This document shows, piece after piece, positions 54,380 to 64,000 of a stretch of 64,000 bases of DNA (its first letter is position 1; each line of letters begins with the position of its first letter). The notes below the pieces were generated by a model that saw only the letters and a list, made by a program, of their open reading frames with translations, ran no database searches and had not been told where the DNA came from. Made by a program: the position numbers and the translations under genes. Source of the DNA: Cyrtodaria siliqua (Eukaryota > Mollusca > Bivalvia > Adapedonta > Hiatellidae); the NCBI GenBank assembly GCA_037043455.1, contig JAWPHD010005107.1, positions 1-64,000 on the forward strand, given 5' to 3'.

Positions 54380-55286
54380 GTTTTTAATTTAACAGAAGGT
54401 AACAAAGCCCTACTTATTTCTATGAAAATATGAGTATCACCTTAAAATCTATCTTCTTCAATACGTGGAGTCTTTAAATTGTGGCCGCCTGCTTGTCAGG
54501 AATTCAGATCAAGTGTCACGTGGAAAATGTACTAACATAAAAAATACCAGATGTTTTAACGCAAACACCGATATGTCATCATGTTTTATGCAGGTACTCC
54601 AGCCTTTGACATAAACATAAACATTTCTCATTTCTCATTTTATTATTTAATAAAAACCTTTTGATATCTTATGAAAGGCAAAGGATTAAATCATCATTGC
54701 GTCATAAAATATTTCATTTTGTGTAAGTCTGCTTTAAAATGAATACAGAGGCTCTACCTATATATTTGTGTCCACCAATTGGTTTTAACTTTACTTAATT
54801 ATAAAGAGGACTATGAAAAAGGTAAATGGCAATAATTTCACCCAATGTAATATGCGTTTTGCTGGGGAAAAACAGGATAGAAATGATCGAATTTTTGAAA
54901 TTGTATTCGTAATTGTTTTAGACAAGCCGATTGCGGAGATTTTCCGATCTTATTCGTTTACAATCGGAGCTACCTCGTCTGATTAGCGAAGAGTTCCGAT
55001 CGATTTGTTTGCTATCGGAACTGCGCCGAATAGTTTGTAATCGCATTGCGCATGTCCGAGAAAATCGTAAAAACTCGTAGTTCTCCGGCATGAATAAACG
55101 GCTGGGCAGCATTTTATTCAAGATATTGTTTTGATCATAATTAATAATTTACAGAACTGGAATACGAACCATGTTTCTTCTTAGAATACTCATAAAATAG
55201 CTTTGTATACATATAAATGCAGTAATATTTAATATTTTACATTAAAAATCGCGTAGATATAGGTAGTGCCTATAATGACGAGAACA
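54380..55286. other. Unassigned intergenic stretch
   Basis: Around 54930-55080 gattttccgatc, ggagctacctcgtc and agagttccgatcg resemble pieces near 10690-10810 and 17560-17690, perhaps a very old repeat. No gene was recognised. Confidence 0.35.
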
Positions 55287-55299
55287 CCGGTAAAGAGAT

Positions 55300-55567
55300 T
55301 GATTGATTGATTGATTGAATTGGAATTTATAGTCGCACCAACAGCTAAGGTCATATGGCGACTTTCCAGCTTCCGTTGGTGGAGGAAGACCCCCAGGTGC
55401 CCCTCCAGGCAATTTCCGTGCACGGGCGGGCACCTGGGTAGAACCACCGACCCAGGTGGATAGCTTCCTCACATAAAGATTCCTAGGCCCCTGAGGGATC
55501 GAACCTACAGCGGTGAGGGGCAAGTGATTTCAAGTCAGAGACGTTAACCACTCGGCCACGGACGCCC
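55300..55567 (-). mobile_element. Full-length tRNA-derived SINE with 13-bp target duplication
   Basis: Perfect direct repeats ccggtaaagagat at 55287-55299 and 55568-55580. Read on the minus strand: gtccgtggccgagtggttaa (A box), ctctgacttgaaatcacttg, ggttcgatccct (B box), a body with tatgtgaggaagctatccac and cacctgggggtcttcctcca, and a (TTGA/CAAT)n tail (plus-strand gattgattgattgattga). Same family as 37126-37345. Confidence 0.93.
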
Positions 55568-55584
55568 CCGGTAAAGAGATAAAA

Positions 55585-55950
55585 TATCCATAGGAAAAAT
55601 ATCCATAGCCTTAAAAATTAGTCTTATTTGCAAGTTTTCAGTTGTTGTTTACAGCTGTTCATTAAGCAGACGGTCATAAAAGTTGATGGCGAAATTTGCA
55701 CAATAAACGTGCACAGACGTAATTTCCGCCATCGGTCGAAATCACGTGGCGGTCGAAAACAGAAAGAAGATACCTAATGTTTACGTATATCCTCGACCTC
55801 TTAGTTTACGACCACTTAAAGACAGTTGGCTACATTTACACTAGCTGACAGCGCAGAAATAAATGTGCAAAAATATCAACTATGTTTTTAATTTAACAAG
55901 AAGAAACAAAGCCGTACTTATTTTCTATGAACAAATATGAATAAATGACT
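55585..55950. other. Unassigned stretch
   Basis: No features beyond short inverted pieces (aatttccgccatcggtcgaa; cgtggcggtcgaaa). Confidence 0.35.
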
Positions 55951-55954
55951 AACC

Positions 55955-57400
55955 TCATCACCCTAAAATAGGTTTTCATGAAACCTTGAAATTCAGGTCG
56001 ATGTGAAATACAAGATGGCCACAAAGCTAAAAATAGATGTTTAAGAAAGAAGTTTTAATAGCGACTACTCCTCTGAAACTACAAGTGATACTGATATGGG
56101 ACCGTTACTGAAATGATCAGCATGACATAATGTTGGTCCTTGACGAATTTTGGTTCGACGTCAAACATGGCCACCAGCGGACAATACATAGAGTTATACA
56201 GAAAAATCATGCGGCGACTACTTCTCAAAATCTACTTGATGGATTTTATGAAACTCTATAGGAATGTTGCTCTTGATGTCTAGTTGGTCCTAAGTAAAAT
56301 AATCATGATGGCCACCGTAGCTAAAAATATTTTTTAAAAATACGACTTTGTGGCGACTACTTCTAACAATCCATAAGGGTATTGATTTGGAACCTTTACC
56401 AAATTGACTGTCATGAGATATTGTTGATCCTACAGGAAATTCATTTTGATTCAATATCAAACATGGCCGCTAGCGGACTTGTGGGACTCCTCCTGAAACT
56501 ACATGATGGATTTTAATGAAACTTTACATGAATATTGCTTTTGATGTCTAGTTGATCCTGAGTAAAACATCAAGTACGCAGGAAGTTTAAGATGGCCACC
56601 ATACCCCTAAATATTGATTTTAAAATTATAATTTTGTGGCGACTATTTCTCAAAAAGCGCAAGTGGTATTGATTTTGAACCTATACCAAAATGACTGGCA
56701 TGACATATAGTTGGTTCTAAACAAAGTTCATTTTGATTCAATGTCAAGCATGGCCGCCAATAGCCATTTTTATTTACATATAGTTGTATAGGAAAAACCT
56801 GTTTCGACTGCTCTTCTGAAATTTCATGAAACTGCTCTTGATGTCTAGTTGTTCTTAAGTAAAGATCAGGTTGGACGGCATTTCAAGATAGCTGCCATAG
56901 CTAAAAATAGATTTTAAAAATACAATTTTGTGGTGACTACTTCTCAAAAACCATAAGGGTTATTAATTCGGAACCTTTACCAAATTGATTTGGCATGACA
57001 TATAGTTGATCCTAAACAAACTTATTTTTGATTCAACATCAAATATGGCCGCCAACGGACATCTTTGTTGTATAGTTTTATATAAGAAAAACTTGTGGCG
57101 ACTACTCATGAAACTACTTATAATTGATTTTCATGAAACTTTATAGGAATGTTGTTCCTAAGTAATATCAAGTTGGTCGAAACTTTAAGATGGCCACCAC
57201 AGGTACAAACCAATTTTTTAAAGTAAAAATTGTTGGCGACGGATGCATATATTTTTTTGATTTAACGACAAACATGGCCACCAACAGCTAATTTTGTTTA
57301 CACAGGTTACACATATGGAAAACGTGTGGCAACTACTCCTCTGACACTATTTGAAGGATTTTCATGAAACTTTACAGGAATGTTACTCTTGTTACAAAAA
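55955..57400. repeat. ~295-bp diverged tandem repeat, about five copies
   Basis: Anchors agatggccac at about 56011, gatggccaccgtagc at 56308, agatggccaccat at 56590, agatagctgccatag at 56886 and agatggccaccac at 57189 give periods of 282-303 bp. Each unit also has gtggcgactacttct, gaaactttac-aggaatgtt and aacatggccgcca. Copies are well diverged, so the array is old. Confidence 0.85.
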
Positions 57401-57612
57401 TGATTTTCTTTGAGAAATATTGAAAATAAGATGTATTTAGGTCTACTCTGACAAAAATTTGAATTGTTTAATGATTAACAAACACAACCCGTTCAAATAA
57501 TGACAAATATATAAAATGTTATAATAAGTGTCCAAAGTGTAAATCTTCAGGAGTGTGTTTCAAGGTCATGCAACTCTTATTTAATCATATTTTTCATCTT
57601 TTCTTTTTCTTT

Positions 57613-57676
57613 TTTTTTTTGAGGGGGGGGGGGGGGGGTGGAGGGGGTGGAGGAGGGGTGCGGGGGCCGGGTGGTG
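57613..57676 (+). repeat. G-rich tract after a T-run
   Basis: A run of about eighteen G's followed by gtggaggggg-type repeats. G-quadruplex potential, and assembly or sequencing may be unreliable here. Confidence 0.85.
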
Positions 57677-57856
57677 GAAATGTAAAACAGGAAGTCAAAT
57701 ACGAGGAATATGTACGTTATAATTGTACCTATTACTGGGGCTATATACAAAAATGGCTTAAAAAACCTTAAGAATGCTGGTGTTTTTTATTCCCCACTGG
57801 GAGGACCTCTCTACTTGTCTAGACAGTGCGGTCAGTGCGTGGGAAAATAATACAAT

Positions 57857-58182
57857 TTAAAGGGGCACATGGTAATCTCGTTAAACATTGAAATTAGCTT
57901 CTTGATTTATTTATCCAGGAGTATCATTTTGATTTTAAAACTGCTTGGATATAATTGAATCAAAATTTCGAGTTTCACGAGTTCGTCCTATTCTACCATA
58001 GGTTTAAATATATATTTATTGGTGCAATATTATCAACAGCTAATACTATTTAAAAAATATGCTTTATAATATTCTTATAATTAATATTAATGATTGAGCA
58101 AATGCAAATTATCTAGAAAACACTAACGCTGCAGGGACGCCGTGAGTTTTTAAAAAATCACGATTGCCGTGTGTCCCTTTAA
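57857..58182. mobile_element. TTAA-type MITE, copy 6
   Basis: TTAA, aggggcacatggtaatctcg at the left and cgattgccgtgtgtccct, TTAA at the right. It shares atattaatgattga(g/a)caaatgcaa with copy 3 and the gggacgccg block. Confidence 0.88.
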
Positions 58183-58184
58183 AT

Positions 58185-59955
58185 GATGGTACTGTCTTTT
58201 CAACCGTTAATCGTCTATGAACATGATACGTGTTGACTCTAGCTCTCACGTTACATATTATAACATGCGACAGTTTTGATACAAAAATGAAAATCATTTA
58301 CCGTGAAGTATATCTCACATGTATCATAAAAAGTATATAAAATGTAATTCTGTGAAACAGTTCGGTGAATTATCAATAGTAACAGGATGTGAACTCAATA
58401 ACCATATCTTCCTCGACACTGACAATGGTATTAATGTATACTACTCCAAATTTGCTAAAGATCACATTTTTGCTGTCTAAATTTCTTGCTGAAATAAATA
58501 GTATTATTTCTATTTTACGTGAAATTATTCAGGGCAGTGTATAGACATGTGATCTCATGACTTGATTCAAATTGTGGAATTGTTGAAGTATCAATGAAAT
58601 TAATAGCGTTATTGTGAATTAATTTCTGATACAATTATATGGTAGAATAAAAGTGATCCGTAGCAAATTTTTAGTAGTATATGTTTGTCATTGAATGACC
58701 ACACTTTGTCAGACCGCATAAGGGGTGAAATGCACTGTTTAACTAAATAAAATGTTATAATTGTGATAAAGCGGATAATTCGAAAGTAGATTGCCTTTTT
58801 TTTTAATCGAACTGTTGTCTTCTACATAAATGTACGTCAAATGGAAAATGCATGGAATTATTGCAGTTTTCAACATTAAATATAAAGTGCGTTAGGGTGT
58901 ATAGAATCTCATGGGTAAAACGTCTAAATTTGAAATGAAAGGAAAATAACTATTTCGTTTCGGATTTAGATGTATTCTTTTAGTTGTATGATAGCACAAT
59001 TTCTGAAATTATTGTCCTATAACTGCGCATTTTTAATAGGTTATTTTGCATCAATATTTACATGATGTCGTGGTATCCCTAGAAGTGCCAAACTTCGATC
59101 AAATGTGTTATAACAGCAAATATTCAAATCTCAGTTTATTGTGACAGTATGATTTTTTCGTTTCAAAAACACATTTCATTCGGTCAGTAAAGAATTTGTT
59201 TTCCGTTAACGTTTCAATCTTTCTACTCATCACATTATCGAGTCGCCCCTTAAAACAGAAGGTATCAGTTTGGGCTATATTCTCCACTAATGGTTTAACT
59301 TATTGTCTCGTGTGAACTTGACAATTACTTGTGGTAATAAAGATGTTTAAAATTACCTGTTTAAAATAATGCAGTCGGGATGTACGTTTGTTAACGTTAG
59401 TATATTCGCGTGTGCAGATCTGTCAAGTTAGGACAAAGAAACATCTGTATTTCGAGTAAATTGAAAACCTCTTCATTGTTTAATGTCAGCGTGGATTACA
59501 TGACAGTTGCTGTTTAACAAAGATCATGTAAACAATCAAGCTTGCTGAAATCAGGATGAAGTCCTCGGATAAAAAAACGTCCCGTCAAAGAGTTCCATAT
59601 TTTAATACATAGTTATGTAAGAACTGTCTTCTCCACGGGAATTACCAGTATTGAGTCATGACCGAATAGGATATACGTGTTTATAAAATGAGGTCACTAG
59701 TTAAAAAAAATAGCTTCTCCTTCAAATGATAAAGTTATGTTAGTGTATAAAATAATCTTCTTCTCACAAACCATTGGACATATTTTGACTGCTTTTTTAC
59801 CCCAATGCTGGTAAATGCTTAGCCAATATAATTCACATCTGGCACAACAAGTATTTTTGACATGGCAAATCATTAAAGTTCGTTCGCCAAGCAAAGACCG
59901 TAAAGTCCATAAGGGCAAGAAACATTAAGGTCCCCAATCCGTATGTGTCAATTAT
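58185..59955. other. Unassigned intergenic stretch
   Basis: No element ends, tandem repeats or coding patterns were seen in 1.7 kb of AT-rich sequence. Confidence 0.4.
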
Positions 59956-59962
59956 ATCACAT

Positions 59963-60127
59963 TAGTAAAGCAACACATTAGTAAAGCAACACATTAGTAA
60001 AGCAACACATTACACATTAGTAAAGCAACACATTAGTAAAGCAACACATTAGTAACGCAACACATTAGTAAAGCAACACATTAGTAAAGCAACACGTTAG
60101 TACAGCAACACATTAGTAAAGCAACGT
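59963..60127. repeat. 16-bp minisatellite
   Basis: About ten copies of acattagtaaagcaac with one half-copy break at 60009. Confidence 0.93.
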
Positions 60128-60129
60128 AA

Positions 60130-60555
60130 TAAGGCCAAACAAAAAACTATGTGTGTTTAGGCTTTTTATTTCAATTTTCATCCCAGGTTTAGGGTAACAT
60201 GCCAGAAAGTAGTAGGTAGAGTAGGTACGGATTTATTTTCATATATATGTTCATACATATATATACAGGAACATAGCATTGTATACTTGATTTTTATTTT
60301 TTTAAGGTAAATTGGGAAAAAATTGCTAGATTTCACCAGAAAAAATAAGTAGGGTCGGGTTACCCTAAACACACATACATTTTTGCAAAACCTAAGTTGA
60401 ACGCATATATAAAATTAATTAGAATTGAAAAAAGGAGGTTTTTGTTCACCCACACATTCAACAAACATAGTTGAATAGTTTTAATTACACTCGTCTTAAC
60501 ATATTTATCAATTCAATATTTAATAAAATTGTCTCATTGACAAACCTGAGATTAT
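60130..60555. other. Unassigned stretch
   Basis: Nothing was recognised apart from a short tatatatgttcatacatatatata palindrome near 60242. Confidence 0.35.
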
Positions 60556-60557
60556 AT

Positions 60558-60636
60558 TGAGATGGAAAGGGAGGGAGAGAGAGTGTGGGGGAGAGAGAGA
60601 GAATGAGAGAGAGAGAGAGGAGAGAGGGGTGTCGAT
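60558..60636. repeat. GA-rich microsatellite
   Basis: gagagagagagaatgagagagagagagagg-like run, abutting the inverted minisatellite. Confidence 0.85.
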
Positions 60637-60655
60637 AAAAACGAATCTACATTAC

Positions 60656-60802
60656 GATTGATGCGATGGTCGATGGTAAGATACGATGGTCGATGGTAAG
60701 ATGCGATGGTAAGATACGATGGTCGATGGTAAGATGCGATGGTCGATGGTCCATCGCATCTTACCATCGACCATCGCATCTTACCATCGACCATCGCATA
60801 TT
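60656..60802. repeat. Inverted minisatellite forming a hairpin
   Basis: Tandem gatgcgatggtcgatggtaa units run up to 60750, then continue as the reverse complement (ccatcgcatcttaccatcga). The turn point is inside tcgatggtccatcg. Confidence 0.92.
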
Positions 60803-60804
60803 GT

Positions 60805-61079
60805 CACAAAATGTCACGGGTAGAGCGTACTGGTCGTATATAGCTCTTGTATCGGTTACACCCAAAATCTATTGTTCGAGTTGAAACAATTTCACCATAT
60901 TCATGATCTATTCATGTAACACGTAAAAGCGTGCACATTTTAAGTGGCCGCCAGAGAGGCCGTGTCATAAGTTTAGTTTTGTGCTAATGCATGTAAACGT
61001 ATAGGTAAATTTTCCTTAAACGGCAAAATTGTATAAGGGGCCTCTCGTGTTGATTCAATACTGTAGATTTAGCCACGTT
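60805..61079. other. Flank upstream of the LTR element
   Basis: No features; ends with acgtt, the expected 5-bp target duplication of the LTR retrotransposon (its partner lies outside the window). Confidence 0.4.
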
Positions 61080-62362
61080 TGTCACGGACTGAACGGGGGA
61101 AATAATGATTTGGGCGTAATGTTTGCTATAAATGCCATTGTCTTCTAGCTATCGCCGGGATCATCGAAAGTACTTTGTTGGAACAGAGATTGGACGGCAA
61201 ATTTCACAGGCAACATGTGGTTAGTAGTTTTATTAAACTTTTATCGTATATTTGTATTCAGTGGGCGGCGCCATCTTGTTTGGCGGTTACGACATCCGGT
61301 TAGCATTGATGTTTCTCAAACATAACTTTAGACTAGCATATGAGTTTGAAGTTACTTTATTAGATGTAATTATTGTAATTGATCATTAATTGTAAAACAA
61401 TATTAATTTGATAACAGTGGATAATAGGTGCATTAGTTAACGTTGGCGTATAACTCAGTGATTGTAATACACGATTGTTGACATGCGTGCATGCATAACT
61501 CAGTGAGTGTAATATATGAGTAATTTGATCATGTTTATATTACATGTATTAGGGGCATTGATTAACAGCGACGTACATAGCGTATACATGGCGTTGTAAA
61601 ATATGTATACATTGCTACTCATCATTTGTACATATATTGATTGAATAATGATTTGTTTGGGTAATGATAATTATGCAAGATTGTTATGTTTGTAAACCGA
61701 CAGCTAAAACGTATGTATAATTACAGCCTAAGCCATCCAGGATATAAGCCATCCAGGATATAAGCCATCCAGGGTTGGACTAAGCCATCCAGGATATAAG
61801 CCATCCAGGGTTGGAGTAAGCCATCTAGGTTTGGATATCCAGGAGTGGAGCTAAGCTTCCACGACTAACGTTACAAGCGGTGGAGACGGTCCCCGTACCT
61901 GCGCAGCCAGGTTTTACTAACGACAACCCCCGGGACACAAGGTGGGCCCGTTACCAGTCCTCACTGGAGGAATATCATTCACAATCTCAGTGGAGATTAA
62001 CTATCATTGCATCGCGTCATCAACCCTTACAGAAGGCATTTGATGACAATCATCCATTGAATTCGCGCATCATCATCTTCATGAGCTCTCGCGCATCACA
62101 GTTATCGCGCTAGATCAACATTGTTATAGCTTTAACAACACTTTAGTGTCTTAGACATTCAGTATTTATAACAATACTAAGAACGTCTTAAACGTTCAGG
62201 AGAACATTCTTTTCATAGTTCATTTGTGTATTCGCTTGTTTTTTTTAGATAATTGTATATATATTAAACATATTTTAAAAGTTGCATTAAACTTATGTAA
62301 ATGCATTCACCGTCATTGATTCTTTCCTGAGTTAGCCCAACCACTAAGGTCATCCTGTGACA
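61080..62362 (+). mobile_element. Predicted 5' LTR of a Ty3/gypsy-type retrotransposon
   Basis: It begins TGTCAC and ends GTGACA, perfect 6-bp inverted ends with the canonical TG...CA. A primer-binding site follows two bases later and a gag frame starts at 63031. At 1283 bp it is long but within range. It includes a short tandem (taagccatccaggatata, 61728-61830) and an open frame at 61880-62113. The second LTR lies beyond the window, so the left edge is inferred. Confidence 0.7.
61728..61830. repeat. 19-bp tandem repeat in the LTR
   Basis: About five copies of taagccatccaggatata or its gggttgga variant. Confidence 0.85.
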
Positions 62363-62364
62363 AC

Positions 62365-62383
62365 TGGTTTCAGAGTAGTGGGA
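62365..62383 (+). promoter_or_regulatory. Primer-binding site
   Basis: tggtttcagagtagtggga starts with the tgg that pairs with a tRNA CCA end, two bases past the LTR. It is close to the tgg-tgtcagaagtggga site that many metazoan gypsy elements use with tRNA-Leu. Confidence 0.6.
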
Positions 62384-63030
62384 TTCTGGGCGACTACGGA
62401 GGGAAAGAATCAATAAGTGATCTTTATTATGATATACTAAATCTCTACTTATTATTTTAGAATTGTGTACCACCCTCTGATCCATCAGGGCGGCTGTCGA
62501 CGATCACGGCCACAGCTTGGAAGACAAGTCAAGACACGACAAGGGTAGGGTGAGTCCAAACTGTTGTTTTGTCCGTTCTTTCCTTGGCGCGAGGTCGCAG
62601 TGGTCTACACGAGTGGGTCTGAGGCACTTTTGCTCAATAATTTGGGTGTTTGTTTTACCTCCCTTGATATACACATAGTATCCAATTAGGTTGGCGAACA
62701 AGACGTTCTACTCATGTTGTGACACTCGAGTATACTTTTATTGATGGGAGAAGTAAATATACATGTACATGTTATACACATTTCGATGATTGTTTAAGGT
62801 TTATGTCCAATATCAAATATAGATATTTTATGTAGTGTATATGTTTTGTGGAAGCTAGATACTATCTATACATAACCGTTAGTAGTTAGCGCTAGTACAA
62901 ATGTGTATGTAACTTGTCCTATGATGATGCCCAGGTATTTACTGAGGACACAGTGACTTACCATTAGTAGTTAAGTGAGTAGAATTATTAGTGACGTGTG
63001 TATTGTAATTATTGTAGTGTGTAGTTCACA
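62384..63030 (+). other. Leader between primer-binding site and gag
   Basis: About 650 bp of untranslated leader. No ORF with motifs. The gag start codon lies in ttcacaATGtccatag. Confidence 0.5.
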
Positions 63031-64000
63031 ATGTCCATAGACATGACGTCCATAAAGGATCTTACGGAAATGGGAAAGGAGTTAGGGTATGCTGGAGAGG
63101 AGCTTAGAACCTTTGTTAAAGACGAACAGGCTAGGGAAAGGGAATTTAGACTTAAGGAAAGAGAATTAGCAAAGCAGGAAAGAGATGAAGAAAGTAGACT
63201 AGCCACAGAGAAGGTAGAATTAGAAAGTAGACTAGCCACAGAGAAGCTAGAATTAGAAGATAGGTTAGCAAAAGAGAAGTTAGAATTAGAAAGTAGAATA
63301 GTAAGGGAGAAGCAAGAGTTAGAACATGAGAGGTTCGAAACAGATGGTAGACTAGCTAAGGCTAAGATGATAATGGAAAGGGAGCAAAAAGAGTTTGATC
63401 ATAAGTTAGCTTTAGAGTTGGAAGCAGCTAAGACACATAGTAAGGAAAGTAAAACTGAAGGGAAAAATAGTTATTCTGGGAAGTTAAAAGGTTCGAAGTT
63501 ACCATACTTTGATGCTGACAAAGATAACATGGACAGTTACTTGTTACGGTTCGAGCGTTATGCTGAGTTACAGGAATGGACCAAAGATAAGTGGGCAGTT
63601 CATTTAAGTGCGTTATTGAGAGGCAAGGCCTTAGATGTATTTTCTAGATTACCTAGTTTAGATGCTCTTGACTATGACAAGTTAAAGGATGCTCTTTTAA
63701 AGAGATTTGAGTTAACTGAAGAAGGTTTTAGAAAGCGGTTTAGAGCTTGCTTGCCTGAGAAAGGCGAGTCATTTATTCAGTTTATTAGTAGGTCTAGAAA
63801 TTACTTAGATAGGTGGTTAGAGTTAGGGAAGGTAGCGCAGACTTATCAGGGCCTCATAGATTTCTTGTTGCGGGACCAGCTATTCAATGTTTGTAGTAGA
63901 GATCTGTTCTTATTTCTGAAAGAAAGAAAATTAGCTAGTGTAGGAGAAATGGCAACACAAGCAGATCAGTTTGCCGAGGCTAGAGGTGGAGCTCATAATG
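63031..64000 (+). CDS. gag: gag polyprotein of a Ty3/gypsy-type retrotransposon (partial, runs off the window)
   Basis: Open for all 323 codons to the window edge. Residues about 30-135 form a long charged coiled coil with near-repeats (SRLATEKVELE, SRLATEKLELE, DRLAKEKLELE). A capsid-like part follows from about 150: KLKGSKLPYFDADKDNM, then YLLRFERYAELQEW and LLRGKALDVFSRL. The later part, LLKRFELTEEGFRKRFR, FIQFISRSRNYLDRWLELG and LLRDQLFNVCSRDL, has the helical pattern of SCAN-type capsid domains, known to descend from gypsy-type Gag. Gag builds the particle in which the RNA is copied. Zinc knuckle, protease, RT and integrase would lie to the right. The lack of stops suggests a young copy. 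Confidence 0.85.
   Translation, partial: MSIDMTSIKDLTEMGKELGYAGEELRTFVKDEQAREREFRLKERELAKQERDEESRLATEKVELESRLATEKLELEDRLAKEKLELESRIVREKQELEHERFETDGRLAKAKMIMEREQKEFDHKLALELEAAKTHSKESKTEGKNSYSGKLKGSKLPYFDADKDNMDSYLLRFERYAELQEWTKDKWAVHLSALLRGKALDVFSRLPSLDALDYDKLKDALLKRFELTEEGFRKRFRACLPEKGESFIQFISRSRNYLDRWLELGKVAQTYQGLIDFLLRDQLFNVCSRDLFLFLKERKLASVGEMATQADQFAEARGGAHN
63188..63305 (+). repeat. 33-36-bp tandem inside gag
   Basis: gaaagtagactagccacaga-g units in the coiled coil, with a perfect match of gtagactagccacagagaag between the first two. Confidence 0.8.

Noticed and set aside
59963..60127. Second CRISPR-like or origin-like iteron set
   Set aside because: Contiguous 16-bp minisatellite without spacers or nearby replication gene.
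61880..62113. Independent small gene
   Set aside because: It lies within the predicted LTR, so it is listed only as a finding.

Overview
The window is eukaryotic nuclear DNA: AT-rich, with genes split by GT-AG introns, tRNA-derived SINEs, Penelope-like (PLE) and Ty3/gypsy retroelements, many short inverted-repeat transposons, and mini- and microsatellites. This mix fits a lophotrochozoan invertebrate, most likely a bivalve mollusc, but the species cannot be read from the sequence. There is no operon, CRISPR array or other prokaryotic feature.

Three protein-coding loci are supported. (1) On the plus strand, 14657-15565 encodes a 302-residue protein resembling the endonuclease/exonuclease/phosphatase (EEP) fold but apparently without its catalytic residues. 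(2) On the minus strand, 33436 down to 21978, seven exons can be joined in phase into a 696-residue type I membrane protein: signal peptide, SUEL-lectin-like cysteine domain, a second cysteine-rich beta domain, short Ser/Thr stalk, one transmembrane helix and a long repeated cytoplasmic tail. (3) On the minus strand, 52066 down to 42837 (perhaps from 53538), lies a tandem paralog of gene 2 with the same exon phases and an identical 429-nt fourth exon. It has a Thr-rich mucin-like stalk several times longer and a tail with an NPAY motif. Both tails repeat a short V-x-I-x-V-(D/G) motif. I do not recognise this family by name; the paired receptor-like genes are the most interesting biology here.

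The rest is mobile or repetitive DNA. 1-14 kb: SINE, PLE ends, a 36-bp minisatellite in two blocks, foldback elements and nested TTAA-flanked MITEs. 15-21 kb: mostly featureless, with an intact-looking tRNA-Val(UAC) gene and two MITEs. 22-33 kb: gene 2 with introns full of repeats, including a 16-bp minisatellite, a ~278-bp tandem repeat, a PLE copy and a foldback next to a splice acceptor. 34.5-36.4 kb: a 1.8-kb AGT/AGC trinucleotide array. 37-42 kb: SINE, an hAT-type MITE that split a tRNA-Val copy, and two joined PLE copies. 42.8-53.5 kb: gene 3, including an 89-bp tandem array made from the end of its own exon 2 with its splice donor. 54-61 kb: dispersed repeats, a SINE with a perfect 13-bp target duplication and a ~295-bp tandem repeat. 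61.1 kb to the end: the 5' LTR, primer-binding site and gag start of a Ty3/gypsy-type retrotransposon that runs off the window.
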